A stretch of DNA of 64,000 bases from Enterococcus crotali (GTDB lineage: Bacteria > Bacillota > Bacilli > Lactobacillales > Enterococcaceae): positions 91,694-155,693 of the forward strand of contig NZ_AYPQ01000003.1 of NCBI RefSeq assembly GCF_000633635.1, in the 5' to 3' direction. Position numbers and translations under genes: made by a program. Positions 17,668 through 25,999 of the stretch are shown here, in pieces; within the stretch, counting starts at the first letter, position 1, and each line of letters begins with the position of its first letter. Under the pieces are notes generated by a model. The model ran no database searches. It had not been told where the DNA came from and saw only the letters and a list, made by a program, of their open reading frames with translations.

Positions 17668-18525
17668 TCAATCTAACAGTTGGATGCCAATCCCTAAAAG
17701 TCCTGGCCCTGTATGAACAACTAAGGCTGGGCTGATCGTACCAAAATAGATTTTTTCAGCTTGTGGAAAATGTTCCTTCAATTTTTCATAAAAGCTTTCT
17801 GCTTCCGCTACAGCTTGCCCTTGCGCCACTGCTAACACAAATTTTTTATGGTCTCCAACAAATGCTTTTACTAATTCAAAAGTTTTATCCAAGCTTTTCT
17901 TTCTGCCGCGTGCTTTAGCTACGGTATGATAGACACCTTCACCATTACAAGAAATGATCGGATTTAGTTTTAATGCGTTCCCTAAAATCGAAGCCACTAA
18001 ACCAATTCGTCCGCCTTTTTGTAAATATTCAAGTGTTGCTACATTGAAAAAAACTTTCGCTTTGGCAACGTTATTCGTGAGTTTTCGTTTAATTTCTTCC
18101 CATGAAAGACCGGCTTCTATAAATTTTGCAGCTTCGATTGCTTGAAGTCCGCTGCCGATCCCAATATTTTTTGTATCTAATACAAAGGTCTCTAATCCTT
18201 CAAACTCTTCGGCAATCAAACGAACAACATTGTATGTTCCGCTTAATCCACTAGAAATCGTAACTGCTAGAACTTTTTCATACCCATCTGCTTTGATTTT
18301 CTCGAAAATTTTTGTGATCGTTTCACCATCAGGTAATGAAGTACTCGGAATTTCGACGGTTAAACGTTCATAAACCTCTTCCGGCGTAATATCGACTTTA
18401 TCAGTATAGATACGATCTTTATAAATAATTTGTAGCGGAATCATATACATTCCGTATTGTTCAACTAATTCTTGCGGCACATCTGTCCCCGAATCTACTA
18501 ATAGAGCAATCTTTTCTTTATTCAT
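17668..18525 (-). CDS. DegV family fatty-acid-binding protein
   Basis: A two-domain DegV protein of 285 aa. The family (FakB) carries acyl chains to the FakA kinase for phospholipid synthesis. Visible are LLVDSGTDVP at the N-terminus, TISSGLSGTY in the middle with the ligand-binding Ser, and the HTGPGLLGIG motif near the end. The start at 18525 has GGAG 9 bases upstream and lies inside the last codons of the DUF1836 gene, so translation is coupled. Which fatty acid is bound cannot be seen. Confidence 0.88.
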   Translation of the reverse strand: MNKEKIALLVDSGTDVPQELVEQYGMYMIPLQIIYKDRIYTDKVDITPEEVYERLTVEIPSTSLPDGETITKIFEKIKADGYEKVLAVTISSGLSGTYNVVRLIAEEFEGLETFVLDTKNIGIGSGLQAIEAAKFIEAGLSWEEIKRKLTNNVAKAKVFFNVATLEYLQKGGRIGLVASILGNALKLNPIISCNGEGVYHTVAKARGRKKSLDKTFELVKAFVGDHKKFVLAVAQGQAVAEAESFYEKLKEHFPQAEKIYFGTISPALVVHTGPGLLGIGIQLLD

Positions 18526-19087
18526 TCTCGTTATCTCCATTTTCTTCTAAGTATTTTTGTTCCAATTCAATGACTTTTTCAGTAAATAGTTTTGTTGCAA
18601 AAGATAAGGTTGCTCCTTTTACAGCCATATAGTCTACTGAAATCGGTTGATCAAATGCCGCAACTGGTTGATTGCCCAACGCCTGAGCAACCACTACGGT
18701 CAAAGCAGCTTCTTGTTCCTCACAAAATAAATTGTAAGCTTCACGGATACCGATTGCTGCTCCTTGATACAAAATGCCTTGTTTGATCTCTGGTATCGTC
18801 AGCACTTGTTTTAACAGGGTAATTGCTATTAAAAAAGCTAGATGCTTTTGATTGTATCGTTTTTTCTTAGGTGCTGGAATCAATCCTAGTTTCACATAAT
18901 TATTGACCATTGAGGAGGTCAGCAACGTATGTTTTTCTTTTAAAATCACTGGAGATAAATAGCGTTCAACGAGTGTGATCACCTGATCCATATACAATTC
19001 TAATTCAGGTAATTCATGCCATCTCGGTAAATGAACATCTACCAACTCTTTGCCCCAAACTTGTAAAGAGGTTTTTATTTCATTCAC
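18518..19087 (-). CDS. DUF1836 domain protein
   Basis: A 189-aa protein of the DUF1836 family, recognised by LPRWHELPELELYMDQV near residue 20 and the segment SSMVNNYVKLGLIPAPKKKRY, which looks like a winged-helix recognition region. Starts with GTG behind AAGGAGGG. It overlaps degV, so it may regulate or assist fatty-acid binding. Function of the family is unknown. The perfect palindrome upstream suggests the gene is regulated, possibly by its own product. Confidence 0.75.
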   Translation of the reverse strand: MNEIKTSLQVWGKELVDVHLPRWHELPELELYMDQVITLVERYLSPVILKEKHTLLTSSMVNNYVKLGLIPAPKKKRYNQKHLAFLIAITLLKQVLTIPEIKQGILYQGAAIGIREAYNLFCEEQEAALTVVVAQALGNQPVAAFDQPISVDYMAVKGATLSFATKLFTEKVIELEQKYLEENGDNENE

Positions 19088-19114
19088 AAGATCCCTCCTT
19101 CTGTTTACAAAGAT

Positions 19115-19163
19115 AGTGTAACATTATTTTAAAAAACATTCAATCTAGTTTTTAAAACTAGAT
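19115..19163 (-). promoter_or_regulatory. DUF1836-degV promoter with palindromic operator
   Basis: On the minus strand TTGAAT (19138-19143) and TACACT (19115-19120) are 17 bases apart. Immediately upstream is a perfect inverted repeat, ATCTAGTTTT and AAAACTAGAT around one base, at 19143-19163. A repressor or activator bound there would touch the -35 element. Confidence 0.65.
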
Positions 19164-19177
19164 GTAACAATACAAAA

Positions 19178-19211
19178 AAACAAGCTTTTCAGCAAAAGAA
19201 AGCTTGTTTTT
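19178..19211. terminator. bidirectional terminator
   Basis: ACAAGCTTT(T) and AAAGCTTGT arms flanked by A and T runs on both sides, 20 bases after the MarR stop. It separates the MarR gene from the DUF1836 operon. Confidence 0.8.
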
Positions 19212-19231
19212 ACGCATTTACTTATTACTTA

Positions 19232-19848
19232 TTAAAAATCGTTAAAGCCATCATCGTCCTTGATATCCCGATTGAATGGATCAAAATTAAATTTTCCTCT
19301 TTTGGGAAAATCAGGCGATCCAAACATGTCACGAGGATCAAAGTTTGGATCCATTTTGCCAGGGCCACCACCAAAACCACGTCCATGTCCTCTATGTCCA
19401 TCGTGCATATGACGTGCTCGATAATCACGCTCTTCTTCTAGAGCATCCAACAACTTGTCCATAATAAGTTTAAATGACTCTTGTTCCGATTCTGACAATA
19501 CATCAAAGATTGTTTCTTCTTCTTGTTTATTGTTATCTGCTGCGGCCATGCCCGCTTCTGTTAAGCGAATCACCATTACACGACGATCGCTTTCTAAAGG
19601 TTCACGCTGATATAGCCATTTTTCTCTAATTTCCCTAGTAACTCACCTAAAGATTGTGGGCGCATATCCAATAAATAAGAGAGTTCTTTTTGCGTTGTTT
19701 CAGGTTTAAGCTTTAACAAGTTTAAGACTCTTCCTTGTCCTCTATGGGGATTGCCAAAAGGCCCATGCTCTTTGCGGCGCTTCATAAAATACCTTTGCAT
19801 CATGGCTTGTAAACGTAAAAATTGTTCCATCAGTGTTTGATCTTCCAT
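19232..19848 (-). pseudogene. MarR family regulator, frameshifted
   Basis: The N-terminal 84 codons encode a MarR winged helix (TTQKELSYLLDMRPQSLGEL). The frame ends at NGYISVNL, but the -1 frame continues with REPLESDRRVMVIRLTEAG, the conserved beta-wing. One added C (AGCGT to AGCCGT, near 19606) restores a protein of about 205 aa. The C-terminus after the dimerisation helix is an unusual tail rich in Gly, His, Asp and Phe (HMHDGHRGHGRGFGGGPG), likely disordered. Its promoter carries a palindrome, so autoregulation is likely. No obvious target gene lies beside it. Confidence 0.8.
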
Positions 19849-19887
19849 AATTGATTCCTCCAGATAATAGAATATAAATCAGGTACC

Positions 19888-19924
19888 TGCCTTATATTAT
19901 AAAGGCACCTACACAAAATGTCAA
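19888..19924 (-). promoter_or_regulatory. consensus promoter with MarR-type operator
   Basis: The minus strand has TTGACA (19919-19924), 17 bases, then TATAAT (19896-19901): a perfect sigma-A promoter. The -10 is embedded in TGCCTTTATAATATAAGGCA (19888-19907), an inverted repeat that a MarR dimer could cover to block transcription. Confidence 0.8.
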
Positions 19925-19987
19925 TATCTTAGTATCAATAAAACTATTAGGAAAAACAAAAATTGCAAAGCTGCCTTCATAATAAAA

Positions 19988-20027
19988 AATCACTAGATGC
20001 AACTTGTCGCGTTAGCATCTAGTGATT
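19988..20027 (-). terminator. terminator of the yunD operon
   Basis: AATCACTAGATGC and GCATCTAGTGATT form a perfect 13-base stem followed by TTTTTTATT on the minus strand, just after the stop at 20039. Confidence 0.85.
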
Positions 20028-20038
20028 TGATTATTCAA

Positions 20039-20686
20039 CTATAACTTTTTTAGCTCTCGTTTGCCAAGAAGAATTCCAACGAAAAAGAAGAGCTCTAGAA
20101 ATACAAAAAATAAAATAAAGCTATGCATAAAAAATTCTTCCGGTAAAACATTGATGATAGGATCTGTTGCAGGATCAAACAACCAATCATCATTATTGAA
20201 AAAAACACCGTGAAACGCTACAAAAAATTGATCAAAGCCGATTGCCATCACAGCTCCGAAAATAACTGGAAGAATCATTCCCCATTGAAATGGACGAATC
20301 AAGCGCCAAACTCTTTTTCGTTTAGCTAAACGAAAAAGAAAGATACCACTTGGGATCACAGTAACAATCAGTATGCCATAACAGAGTAAAAAAAGACGTT
20401 TAACTTCATAAAAATGAAAGGCACCGCTTTTTGACACCGGAAAATCAGACAATTGCAATGTATGATTCAAAGGATTATTTAAATAGGACATCAGTTGTCC
20501 ATAATTTTTTAACAATGTTGGTTTATCTAATGAAACATATTCTAAAATATTTAGAGTATCGATATCTACAATGTACAATGGACGAAAATTAATAGTCAAT
20601 GTGATGCTAAGAGAAACGATCGTTAAAATCACGCAGACTATTCCCAATCGCTCAAACCAAATCCAGCTTTTCTCTTTTTCTCCCAT
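20039..20686 (-). CDS. TIGR01906 family integral membrane protein
   Basis: A 215-aa membrane protein with four or five helices and a short extracytoplasmic loop. The motif FHGVFFNNDDWLFDPATDPIINVLPEEFF is characteristic of TIGR01906 proteins of lactobacilli, streptococci and enterococci. Function unknown. It begins one base after the yutF-type stop and is the last gene of the yunD-yutD-yutF group, an arrangement recurrent in Lactobacillales. Confidence 0.85.
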   Translation of the reverse strand: MGEKEKSWIWFERLGIVCVILTIVSLSITLTINFRPLYIVDIDTLNILEYVSLDKPTLLKNYGQLMSYLNNPLNHTLQLSDFPVSKSGAFHFYEVKRLFLLCYGILIVTVIPSGIFLFRLAKRKRVWRLIRPFQWGMILPVIFGAVMAIGFDQFFVAFHGVFFNNDDWLFDPATDPIINVLPEEFFMHSFILFFVFLELFFFVGILLGKRELKKL

Positions 20687-20687
20687 A

Positions 20688-21458
20688 TCAAAAAGTCCAT
20701 TCGTCTAAAGAATCTACAATATATGTAGGCTGCTTAGGTAACGTCGAAACGTCCGATTTTGCTGTAAATCCAGATAAAACAAGTAAGCTATCGATCCCAT
20801 TTTGAAGTCCCGACTGAATATCTGTTTCATAATTATCACCAATCATGATTACTTCGTCATTATTCAAATGCATGACTTTTAGTGCTTCATTCATGATGAT
20901 CGCATTTGGTTTTCCGATCATGATCGGATCTGTCTGTGTTGCTGTTTGGACTAAAGAAATAAATGAGCCTGCTCCTGGCAGTAAGCCTCGTTCTGTAGGG
21001 ATACTCTTATCAGGATTTGTGCCAATAAAAGTGGCACCTTTTCTAATACAAAGGGCAGCAGTCGCAAATTTCTCGTAGTTAATCTCCGTATCTAATCCGA
21101 CAACAACAAAATCTGGCTTCTCTTCATCCCATTCAAAGCCAGCAGCTAAAATCAAATCAACAAGCCCAGATTCACCAATCACATAGACTTTGTTTCCTTT
21201 CCCTTGATCTTTCATGTAATCGATCGTCGCAAGACTTGCTGTATAGACAGTCTTCGCTGAAACATGAATATCAAACTCCTGAGCGAGTCGATCAGCGACA
21301 GCTTCTGGTGTTTTGGTTGTATTATTCGTTACAAATAGAAATGGCAAGTTTCGTTCTTGCAGTTGCTCAACAAAACGTTTCCCTGCTGGAATGACTTCCT
21401 TACCTAAATAAATCGTACCATCTAAATCAATAAGATACCCTTGATAATGTTTCTTCAC
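20688..21458 (-). CDS. yutF: HAD-superfamily hydrolase, NagD/YutF type (TIGR01457)
   Basis: A HAD phosphatase of 256 aa. Motif I is IDLDGTIYLG with nucleophile Asp near residue 11, motif II FVTNNTTK, and motif IV MIGDNYETDI. The cap domain between is of the C2 type used by NagD-like nucleotide and sugar phosphatases. GTG start. The six-base gap after yutD indicates co-transcription. Substrate is not evident. Confidence 0.88.
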   Translation of the reverse strand: MKKHYQGYLIDLDGTIYLGKEVIPAGKRFVEQLQERNLPFLFVTNNTTKTPEAVADRLAQEFDIHVSAKTVYTASLATIDYMKDQGKGNKVYVIGESGLVDLILAAGFEWDEEKPDFVVVGLDTEINYEKFATAALCIRKGATFIGTNPDKSIPTERGLLPGAGSFISLVQTATQTDPIMIGKPNAIIMNEALKVMHLNNDEVIMIGDNYETDIQSGLQNGIDSLLVLSGFTAKSDVSTLPKQPTYIVDSLDEWTF

Positions 21459-21464
21459 AGATTG

Positions 21465-22124
21465 TTACTCCTCACGTTGACGAATGGTAAATGAACGGTT
21501 GCTAGCGTCATTTACTTGTTTACCAATGACAGGTTTTTTCGCTTCATTTTCTTTGCGGTTCTTGATCACTGGCTTCGTTCTATTATTATTAACAGGCACA
21601 CGTTTTTCTTCCGTATGTGCTTGATTCTGGTGAACTGGCTTTTTATTGGTTTTCTTGCGGCGAGTTTGTTGCTTTTCTCGTTTTCCGCCGATTCGTTCAA
21701 TTACAAAATAAGCACAGCCAAAATTGCAGTATTCATATAGATAGTCTTCAAGTGTATCAATTCTTTGTTCAGGTGCAGCTTTGCGATTGCTTTCATTGAA
21801 AAAGCCTTTCAAGCGTAACTGATCATATCCCCAGTCTCCAACGATGTAATCATATCTAGATAAGACATCACTAAAACGTTCGCCTAAACGATCAGCATCA
21901 AAAGCCTCTCGATGATTTTTCACCAAAAGATATTGCCGTTCACCGATTGTCACATGAACATCATCGATCAATGTAACAATCTCACCTTTTTTCTTTTCTT
22001 TGACAGGTTCTTCTTTTATCTCTTCAAGGACAGTTGTGATCTCTTCTGTTAAGGTCGCTGCTGATTCTTGTTTATGTTTGATTGGTTTATTCGATTTATA
22101 TGGTTTCTTTACTTTTTCTGTCAT
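21465..22124 (-). CDS. yutD: YutD family protein with basic extensions
   Basis: The central part (about residues 48-145) matches the YutD family: IVTLIDDVHVTIGERQYLLV then RYDYIVGDWGYDQLRLKGFF and the Cys-containing YLYEYCNFGCAYFVIERI. It is flanked by a charged N-terminal region and a long Lys/Arg/Asn-rich tail (EKQQTRRKKTNKKPV), making 219 aa against about 100 in Bacillus. Function unknown. The tail suggests nucleic-acid or ribosome contact, which is inference. Confidence 0.85.
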   Translation of the reverse strand: MTEKVKKPYKSNKPIKHKQESAATLTEEITTVLEEIKEEPVKEKKKGEIVTLIDDVHVTIGERQYLLVKNHREAFDADRLGERFSDVLSRYDYIVGDWGYDQLRLKGFFNESNRKAAPEQRIDTLEDYLYEYCNFGCAYFVIERIGGKREKQQTRRKKTNKKPVHQNQAHTEEKRVPVNNNRTKPVIKNRKENEAKKPVIGKQVNDASNRSFTIRQREE

Positions 22125-22158
22125 TTCTTCACCGCCTAGATTTTATTATACCTTGTTT

Positions 22159-23538
22159 TTATTGGATTGGGTAGTGCTCGTTCAAGTAGTCGGCTAAAAC
22201 TGTTCGAATGAATTCTGGAAAGATAAATTCTATTTCTCCAGCCAATTCGATCGTGGGAAAATACGGAATGAATATAAAATGATCAACGGTTGTAAAAGTA
22301 TACTTTCGTGTTCGCTCAATAGGCTTATTTTTCCATAATACTTGCCTTTTTTGTTTATCATAGGTCAAACCGTCGTAATACAGCTCACCAAAAACTTTAC
22401 CGCGAAAACCCATTCCCGTAATTGGAAACTTTCGTAAATAGTGCCGATTTTTTTCCATTTCTCTAACCATTCGAATCAGTTCAGAACCAGCCAACGTCAC
22501 TCGGATCAAATGCATTGGATGAGGTAATGTTTCATGCAGTTGGTCTTCATTTACGATTCCTTTTGGGATATCAGATAAAAATAAGCCATTGTTTAAAATA
22601 GCGACCTCCGTTTTACCTTTTTCCTTTAAAGCCTTTAATGCTGTGACGATCAGTGGATGTTCGGCATTCAAGTCACTCAACAAAGGTTCAGAAATTTGAG
22701 CAACTTTTTTAGCTTGCAACAATTCATGCCCCAAAGCCAGATAGTCAGCACTTTCTTTTTGATCTGTCGAATGTGCGGGAAGTTCAGCTGTTGGAATGAC
22801 TTTGGCCTCACTATGGATAATTTTACCATTTGCAATTGTTAAGTGAACTTCTCCAATGTAGTAGCCGAATTTGCCTGCAGCTGAAAGTTGCGTATCGTTG
22901 ATCTTTTCACCATGCTTAAATAGATGATGGGTGTGTGAGCCCAGCAAAACATCGATTTCAGGATAGCTAGTAGCAATTTTTATATCTTCGTCAATGCCCA
23001 AATGACTCATTAAAATCAATAGATCGCATTTAGACCGAACTTCCCTAATGAGTCCTGGCAACGTCTCATTTATCGAATGAATGTCCCAACCATTGGGCTC
23101 ATATGTTAAAGGAAAAGGAGCAGTTAACGCAATCAGACCGATTTTAGTCTTTTCTTTGGTTTGGATGATTTTATAAGGTTTTGCCCAAGCTGGTGCTTTT
23201 CCCGTCTCTAAATCAACTAAATTCCCAAGTAAAACATCAAAATTTCCATGATCATATAAATGATTCAGCTGCTCTTTAGAATTTCCAATCCCTTCATTAT
23301 TGCCGATCGTAGCAGCATCATAGCCGATTTCATTCATCAACTCGATATTCGCTTGACCATCAGTCGCTTCGGTCAGTGGATGCCAACGATCAATAAAGTC
23401 CCCTAAGTCAAGGGTTACAACCGTTTTACCTAATTGTTTATATGCACTTTTTTGTCTGAGTAGATATCTTCTTATTTTGGGCCAATTTTCTAAATGTGAA
23501 TGTAAATCATTCGTGTGAAAGATAACAATCTCTTCCAT
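22159..23538 (-). CDS. yunD: metallophosphatase / 5'-nucleotidase family protein (YunD type)
   Basis: A 459-aa protein with an N-terminal metallophosphatase domain (HTNDLHSHLENWP; VTLDLGDFIDRW; GNNEG; LMSHLG; GSHTHH, all dimetal ligands) and a C-terminal 5'-nucleotidase domain. No signal peptide is seen with the chosen start, so unlike UshA it would be cytoplasmic. The ATG at 23538 has GGGGG upstream; the 25-codon extension has no ribosome site and looks spurious. In the family the activity is nucleotide or UDP-sugar hydrolysis. Confidence 0.85.
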   Translation of the reverse strand: MEEIVIFHTNDLHSHLENWPKIRRYLLRQKSAYKQLGKTVVTLDLGDFIDRWHPLTEATDGQANIELMNEIGYDAATIGNNEGIGNSKEQLNHLYDHGNFDVLLGNLVDLETGKAPAWAKPYKIIQTKEKTKIGLIALTAPFPLTYEPNGWDIHSINETLPGLIREVRSKCDLLILMSHLGIDEDIKIATSYPEIDVLLGSHTHHLFKHGEKINDTQLSAAGKFGYYIGEVHLTIANGKIIHSEAKVIPTAELPAHSTDQKESADYLALGHELLQAKKVAQISEPLLSDLNAEHPLIVTALKALKEKGKTEVAILNNGLFLSDIPKGIVNEDQLHETLPHPMHLIRVTLAGSELIRMVREMEKNRHYLRKFPITGMGFRGKVFGELYYDGLTYDKQKRQVLWKNKPIERTRKYTFTTVDHFIFIPYFPTIELAGEIEFIFPEFIRTVLADYLNEHYPIQ

Positions 23539-23755
23539 TATATCGCCCCCGATTTCAGTATATAAAAATATAGTACCATACTTCCAAAAGAAATAAATAC
23601 AAGTTACCTTCAATAAATCAGTAGCAACAACTCATTACAAATTGAGCACACAATCTATTAGAAGGATCGCTTTGTTTATTTTATCATAAAAAATTTTTCC
23701 GCATGAAACGATTATGGCGTATAATGAAGAAACTAGTTAAATAAAGGAGAATTGG

Positions 23756-24214
23756 ATGAAAATTAACGTACCTTTTGGTTCTGTTTGGTTAGATGGCGAT
23801 GACGAAGGGTTAACGGCCATTTCTTTTGTCGAAAGAAACGAGTATCGAACAAATTATTATACAGAGCAAGCAGCAAAAGAACTCACAGAGTATTTTTCAG
23901 GTAAACGGACTTCCTTTACTGTCCCGTTATCTATTCACAGCGGTACTGTTTTTCAAAGAAAGGTTTGGGAAGCTTTATATGAGATTCCTTATGGTGAAAC
24001 TCGCAGTTACCTAGATATTGCTCAAGCGGTTGATTCACCTAAAGCCGTTCGTGCGATCGGTCAGGCCAACAGTAAAAACCCACTCCCGATTATTATTCCC
24101 TGCCATCGAGTAATCGGTAAAAATGGTAAATTAACAGGCTATTTAGGTAGTTCTGAACAGGATGGACTTACCATCAAAAAACTTCTTCTTCAACTTGAAA
24201 AAGTATCACTCTAA
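23756..24214 (+). CDS. ogt: methylated-DNA-[protein]-cysteine S-methyltransferase
   Basis: Suicide repair protein removing O6-alkyl groups from guanine. At 152 aa it is the short Ogt type. The active Cys116 lies in IIIPCHRVIG, with YGETRSYLDIA and AVRAIGQANSKNPLP forming the DNA-binding helix. It stands alone on the + strand between minus-strand operons, with a TATAAT 21 bases before the ribosome site region. Confidence 0.93.
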   Translation: MKINVPFGSVWLDGDDEGLTAISFVERNEYRTNYYTEQAAKELTEYFSGKRTSFTVPLSIHSGTVFQRKVWEALYEIPYGETRSYLDIAQAVDSPKAVRAIGQANSKNPLPIIIPCHRVIGKNGKLTGYLGSSEQDGLTIKKLLLQLEKVSL

Positions 24215-24240
24215 AAACTGAATTACTCTTTTTAATACTC

Positions 24241-24298
24241 ACAACAAAATAACAGGAAGCAAAACAGCATTGGTTTTGCTTCCTGTTATTTTGTTGTT
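24241..24298. terminator. strong bidirectional hairpin
   Basis: A perfect stem of about 24 bases (CAACAAAATAACAGGAAGC and complement) with a 7-base loop lies between the convergent ogt and gls24-type genes. It has the length and symmetry of a two-way terminator. Confidence 0.8.
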
Positions 24299-24330
24299 GT
24301 GTAATAGAATGAAAAATACGCTTAAAAGAA

Positions 24331-24753
24331 CTAGTTGCTACCTTTCCCTTCATCGCTGTCTTTGCCACGATACTTCTCTAAATATTGCTCTTTTGTCATT
24401 ACATCATCTACGCTCATATTGAATTCAACCAATTCTAAACCTGTCATATAAGTAATTGCTTCTTTCACTTTTTCAACGGTTTGGTCAAAAACTTGGGAAA
24501 TATTGACATCATATTTGCAAATCACCGATACATCAACAGCTACTTGTTTTGTTCCAACTTCTACGCCGATACCTTTTGTAACATCTTCATTGTCTCTAAA
24601 ACGGTCCGCAAAATCTGTAAAAAGATTGCCGCTCAATCCTAAAATTCCGTCAATATCCGAAATAACCACACCTACGATTTTTTTGATTACGACATCACTA
24701 AATGTTAACTTTGCTTTTAATCCACCTGTATTGTTTTCTACTGCTTCTGCCAT
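24331..24753 (-). CDS. Asp23/Gls24 family envelope stress response protein
   Basis: A 140-aa Asp23/Gls24 protein: AEAVENN..LKAKLTFSDVVIKKIVGVVISDIDGILGLSGN is diagnostic. In enterococci Gls24 is a general stress protein linked to bile-salt tolerance and virulence, and in staphylococci Asp23 is held at the membrane by AmaP. The ATG at 24753 has GGAG 9 bases upstream; the in-frame ATG two codons before is too close. It is the last gene of amaP-DUF2273-gls24. Which Gls24 paralogue this is cannot be decided here. Confidence 0.9.
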   Translation of the reverse strand: MAEAVENNTGGLKAKLTFSDVVIKKIVGVVISDIDGILGLSGNLFTDFADRFRDNEDVTKGIGVEVGTKQVAVDVSVICKYDVNISQVFDQTVEKVKEAITYMTGLELVEFNMSVDDVMTKEQYLEKYRGKDSDEGKGSN

Positions 24754-24780
24754 TTGCATTCACTCCTTCAAATTAGTTTT

Positions 24781-25014
24781 TTAAATTCCTATCATAGATC
24801 TGACTGAATCTATCAAGGAATAAATATCCAAATCTTCATCCCGCATTTTCCCAATGATATATCCTACCGCTGCAAAAATTAATAAGACAAGGGTTTTTCC
24901 AAACCCTATCAGTAGCAAAAGAAGTGCTAAAAGAAAAAATAAGGTAGTCCAAATAATCCGGAAACGATAGGGTTTAAGTTGTTTGATCCAGTATTCTTTT
25001 TTCTCTTGATTCAT
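24781..25014 (-). CDS. DUF2273 small membrane protein (GlsB type)
   Basis: A 77-aa protein with two close hydrophobic segments (about residues 18-55), matching DUF2273, a regular companion of Asp23/Gls24 proteins. It starts behind AGGAGG and ends 27 bases before the Gls24 gene. It may help anchor Gls24 at the membrane. Confidence 0.82.
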   Translation of the reverse strand: MNQEKKEYWIKQLKPYRFRIIWTTLFFLLALLLLLIGFGKTLVLLIFAAVGYIIGKMRDEDLDIYSLIDSVRSMIGI

Positions 25015-25027
25015 CGCTTTTCCTCCT

Positions 25028-25130
25028 AATTTAAAAACAGAACAGGCTCGTTTCTCTTTTTCCCCGAAGCTCTTAGGAATTGTTGAGATCCAAGCAAAGC
25101 GTAGTGCTAGCCTGTGAAGCTAACTAATAT
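25028..25130 (-). repeat. Family A repeat, diverged copy 1 inside the amaP operon
   Basis: Begins ACAGGCTCGTTT and ends TAGCCTGTGAAGCTA. The terminal arms ACAGGCT and AGCCTGT are complementary, but differ from the arms of the 27 and 30 kb copies. The middle is shortened and lacks the usual inner hairpin. It lies just upstream of the DUF2273 ribosome site. Confidence 0.6.
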
Positions 25131-25242
25131 CAAAAGCACGCAGAGCTTGTTCAGTCTCGAAAGAAAATAGACCACTCAGGGATAATCTTTTTATCACAAT
25201 CGGAGTTTATCTTTTCTAAGACTTAGCCTGCAAGGCGAGCTA
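25131..25242 (-). repeat. Family A repeat, diverged copy 2 abutting amaP
   Basis: Directly follows copy 1. It keeps the order AAAAGCACGCAGAGCT, GAAAATAG, TTTATCTTTTC and TTAGCCTGCAAGGCGAGCTAAAT. The last block overlaps the TAG stop of amaP (25240-25242), so the element supplies the gene's 3' end. Stem pairing is weaker than in other copies. Confidence 0.5.
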
Positions 25243-25803
25243 AATCACTCGTGATTGTTTTTTGCTAAAAGCTGTAGATTCTGTTGGTTCTTTTTCTCTC
25301 AATTGAACTGTTACCTGACTATCAATTGATTCTAAAGCTGAAGTTAAAGCACTTTGTATTGTTACTTTGATTTCATCCGCTAAAGGCTGATAGCGTTCTT
25401 TACTTCTAACATCCACTCTTAATTTCACTGCTACTTTTTCTTTCCCTTTGATTTTTACTTTCATTTTAGTCTTATCCGGGTGAATAATTGTACTGTACGC
25501 GTCTTCTACTATTTGTTCTACCGTGCTTTTTGGAATTTCGATCCGATTCTTACCGTCTTTAATGATCAAATGTTTTCTTTGCCCAGAAACAGAAAGAACG
25601 ATAATCAAACTGAGCAACAAGAAGCCGCCCAAAATAAGCAAGGTCCATTCAAAAAACGTAAACAGCCAAGGATAATTATAAAGAAGCCCATCAACTTCAT
25701 AGGATAACCAAGGTATGTCGATCAACTGACTAAGTAAACCTAATGTTCCGACAAACAATAGGAGTATAACCAACGCAAAAATAATTTTCAGCAATCGTTT
25801 CAT
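25240..25803 (-). CDS. amaP: alkaline shock response membrane anchor protein AmaP
   Basis: A 187-aa protein with two N-terminal membrane helices (about residues 5-25 and 48-70) and a cytoplasmic alpha/beta domain with the Asp23-like pattern VEQIVEDAYSTI and KVKIKGKEKVAVKLRVDVR. In staphylococci AmaP tethers Asp23 to the membrane. It is the first gene of the operon. The two repeat copies between it and the next gene separate it from DUF2273 by 225 bases. Confidence 0.88.
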   Translation of the reverse strand: MKRLLKIIFALVILLLFVGTLGLLSQLIDIPWLSYEVDGLLYNYPWLFTFFEWTLLILGGFLLLSLIIVLSVSGQRKHLIIKDGKNRIEIPKSTVEQIVEDAYSTIIHPDKTKMKVKIKGKEKVAVKLRVDVRSKERYQPLADEIKVTIQSALTSALESIDSQVTVQLREKEPTESTAFSKKQSRVI

Positions 25804-25929
25804 ATACTTCCCTCCTTTGAGACTAATTGTTTTGCTGTTGATTAAATTGTAACGCCTAAAAAAAAGTATTACAAAAGATACGAATTTCTTTTTTGTTATT
25901 AGGAAAAAATTAATCTTGATTGCATCATA

Positions 25930-25991
25930 AAAAAAGCGATCAAACCTCTACACAGCGGCAAATAGCCAACTGTTTTCGACATTCAATCACT
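25930..25991 (-). terminator. possible terminator after the AI-2E family gene
   Basis: Imperfect arms AGTGATTGAA and TTTGATCGCT about 40 bases apart, with TTTTTTTAT following on the minus strand. The loop is long, so this is less certain than other terminators here. Confidence 0.5.
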
Positions 25992-25999
25992 TATTCTAA

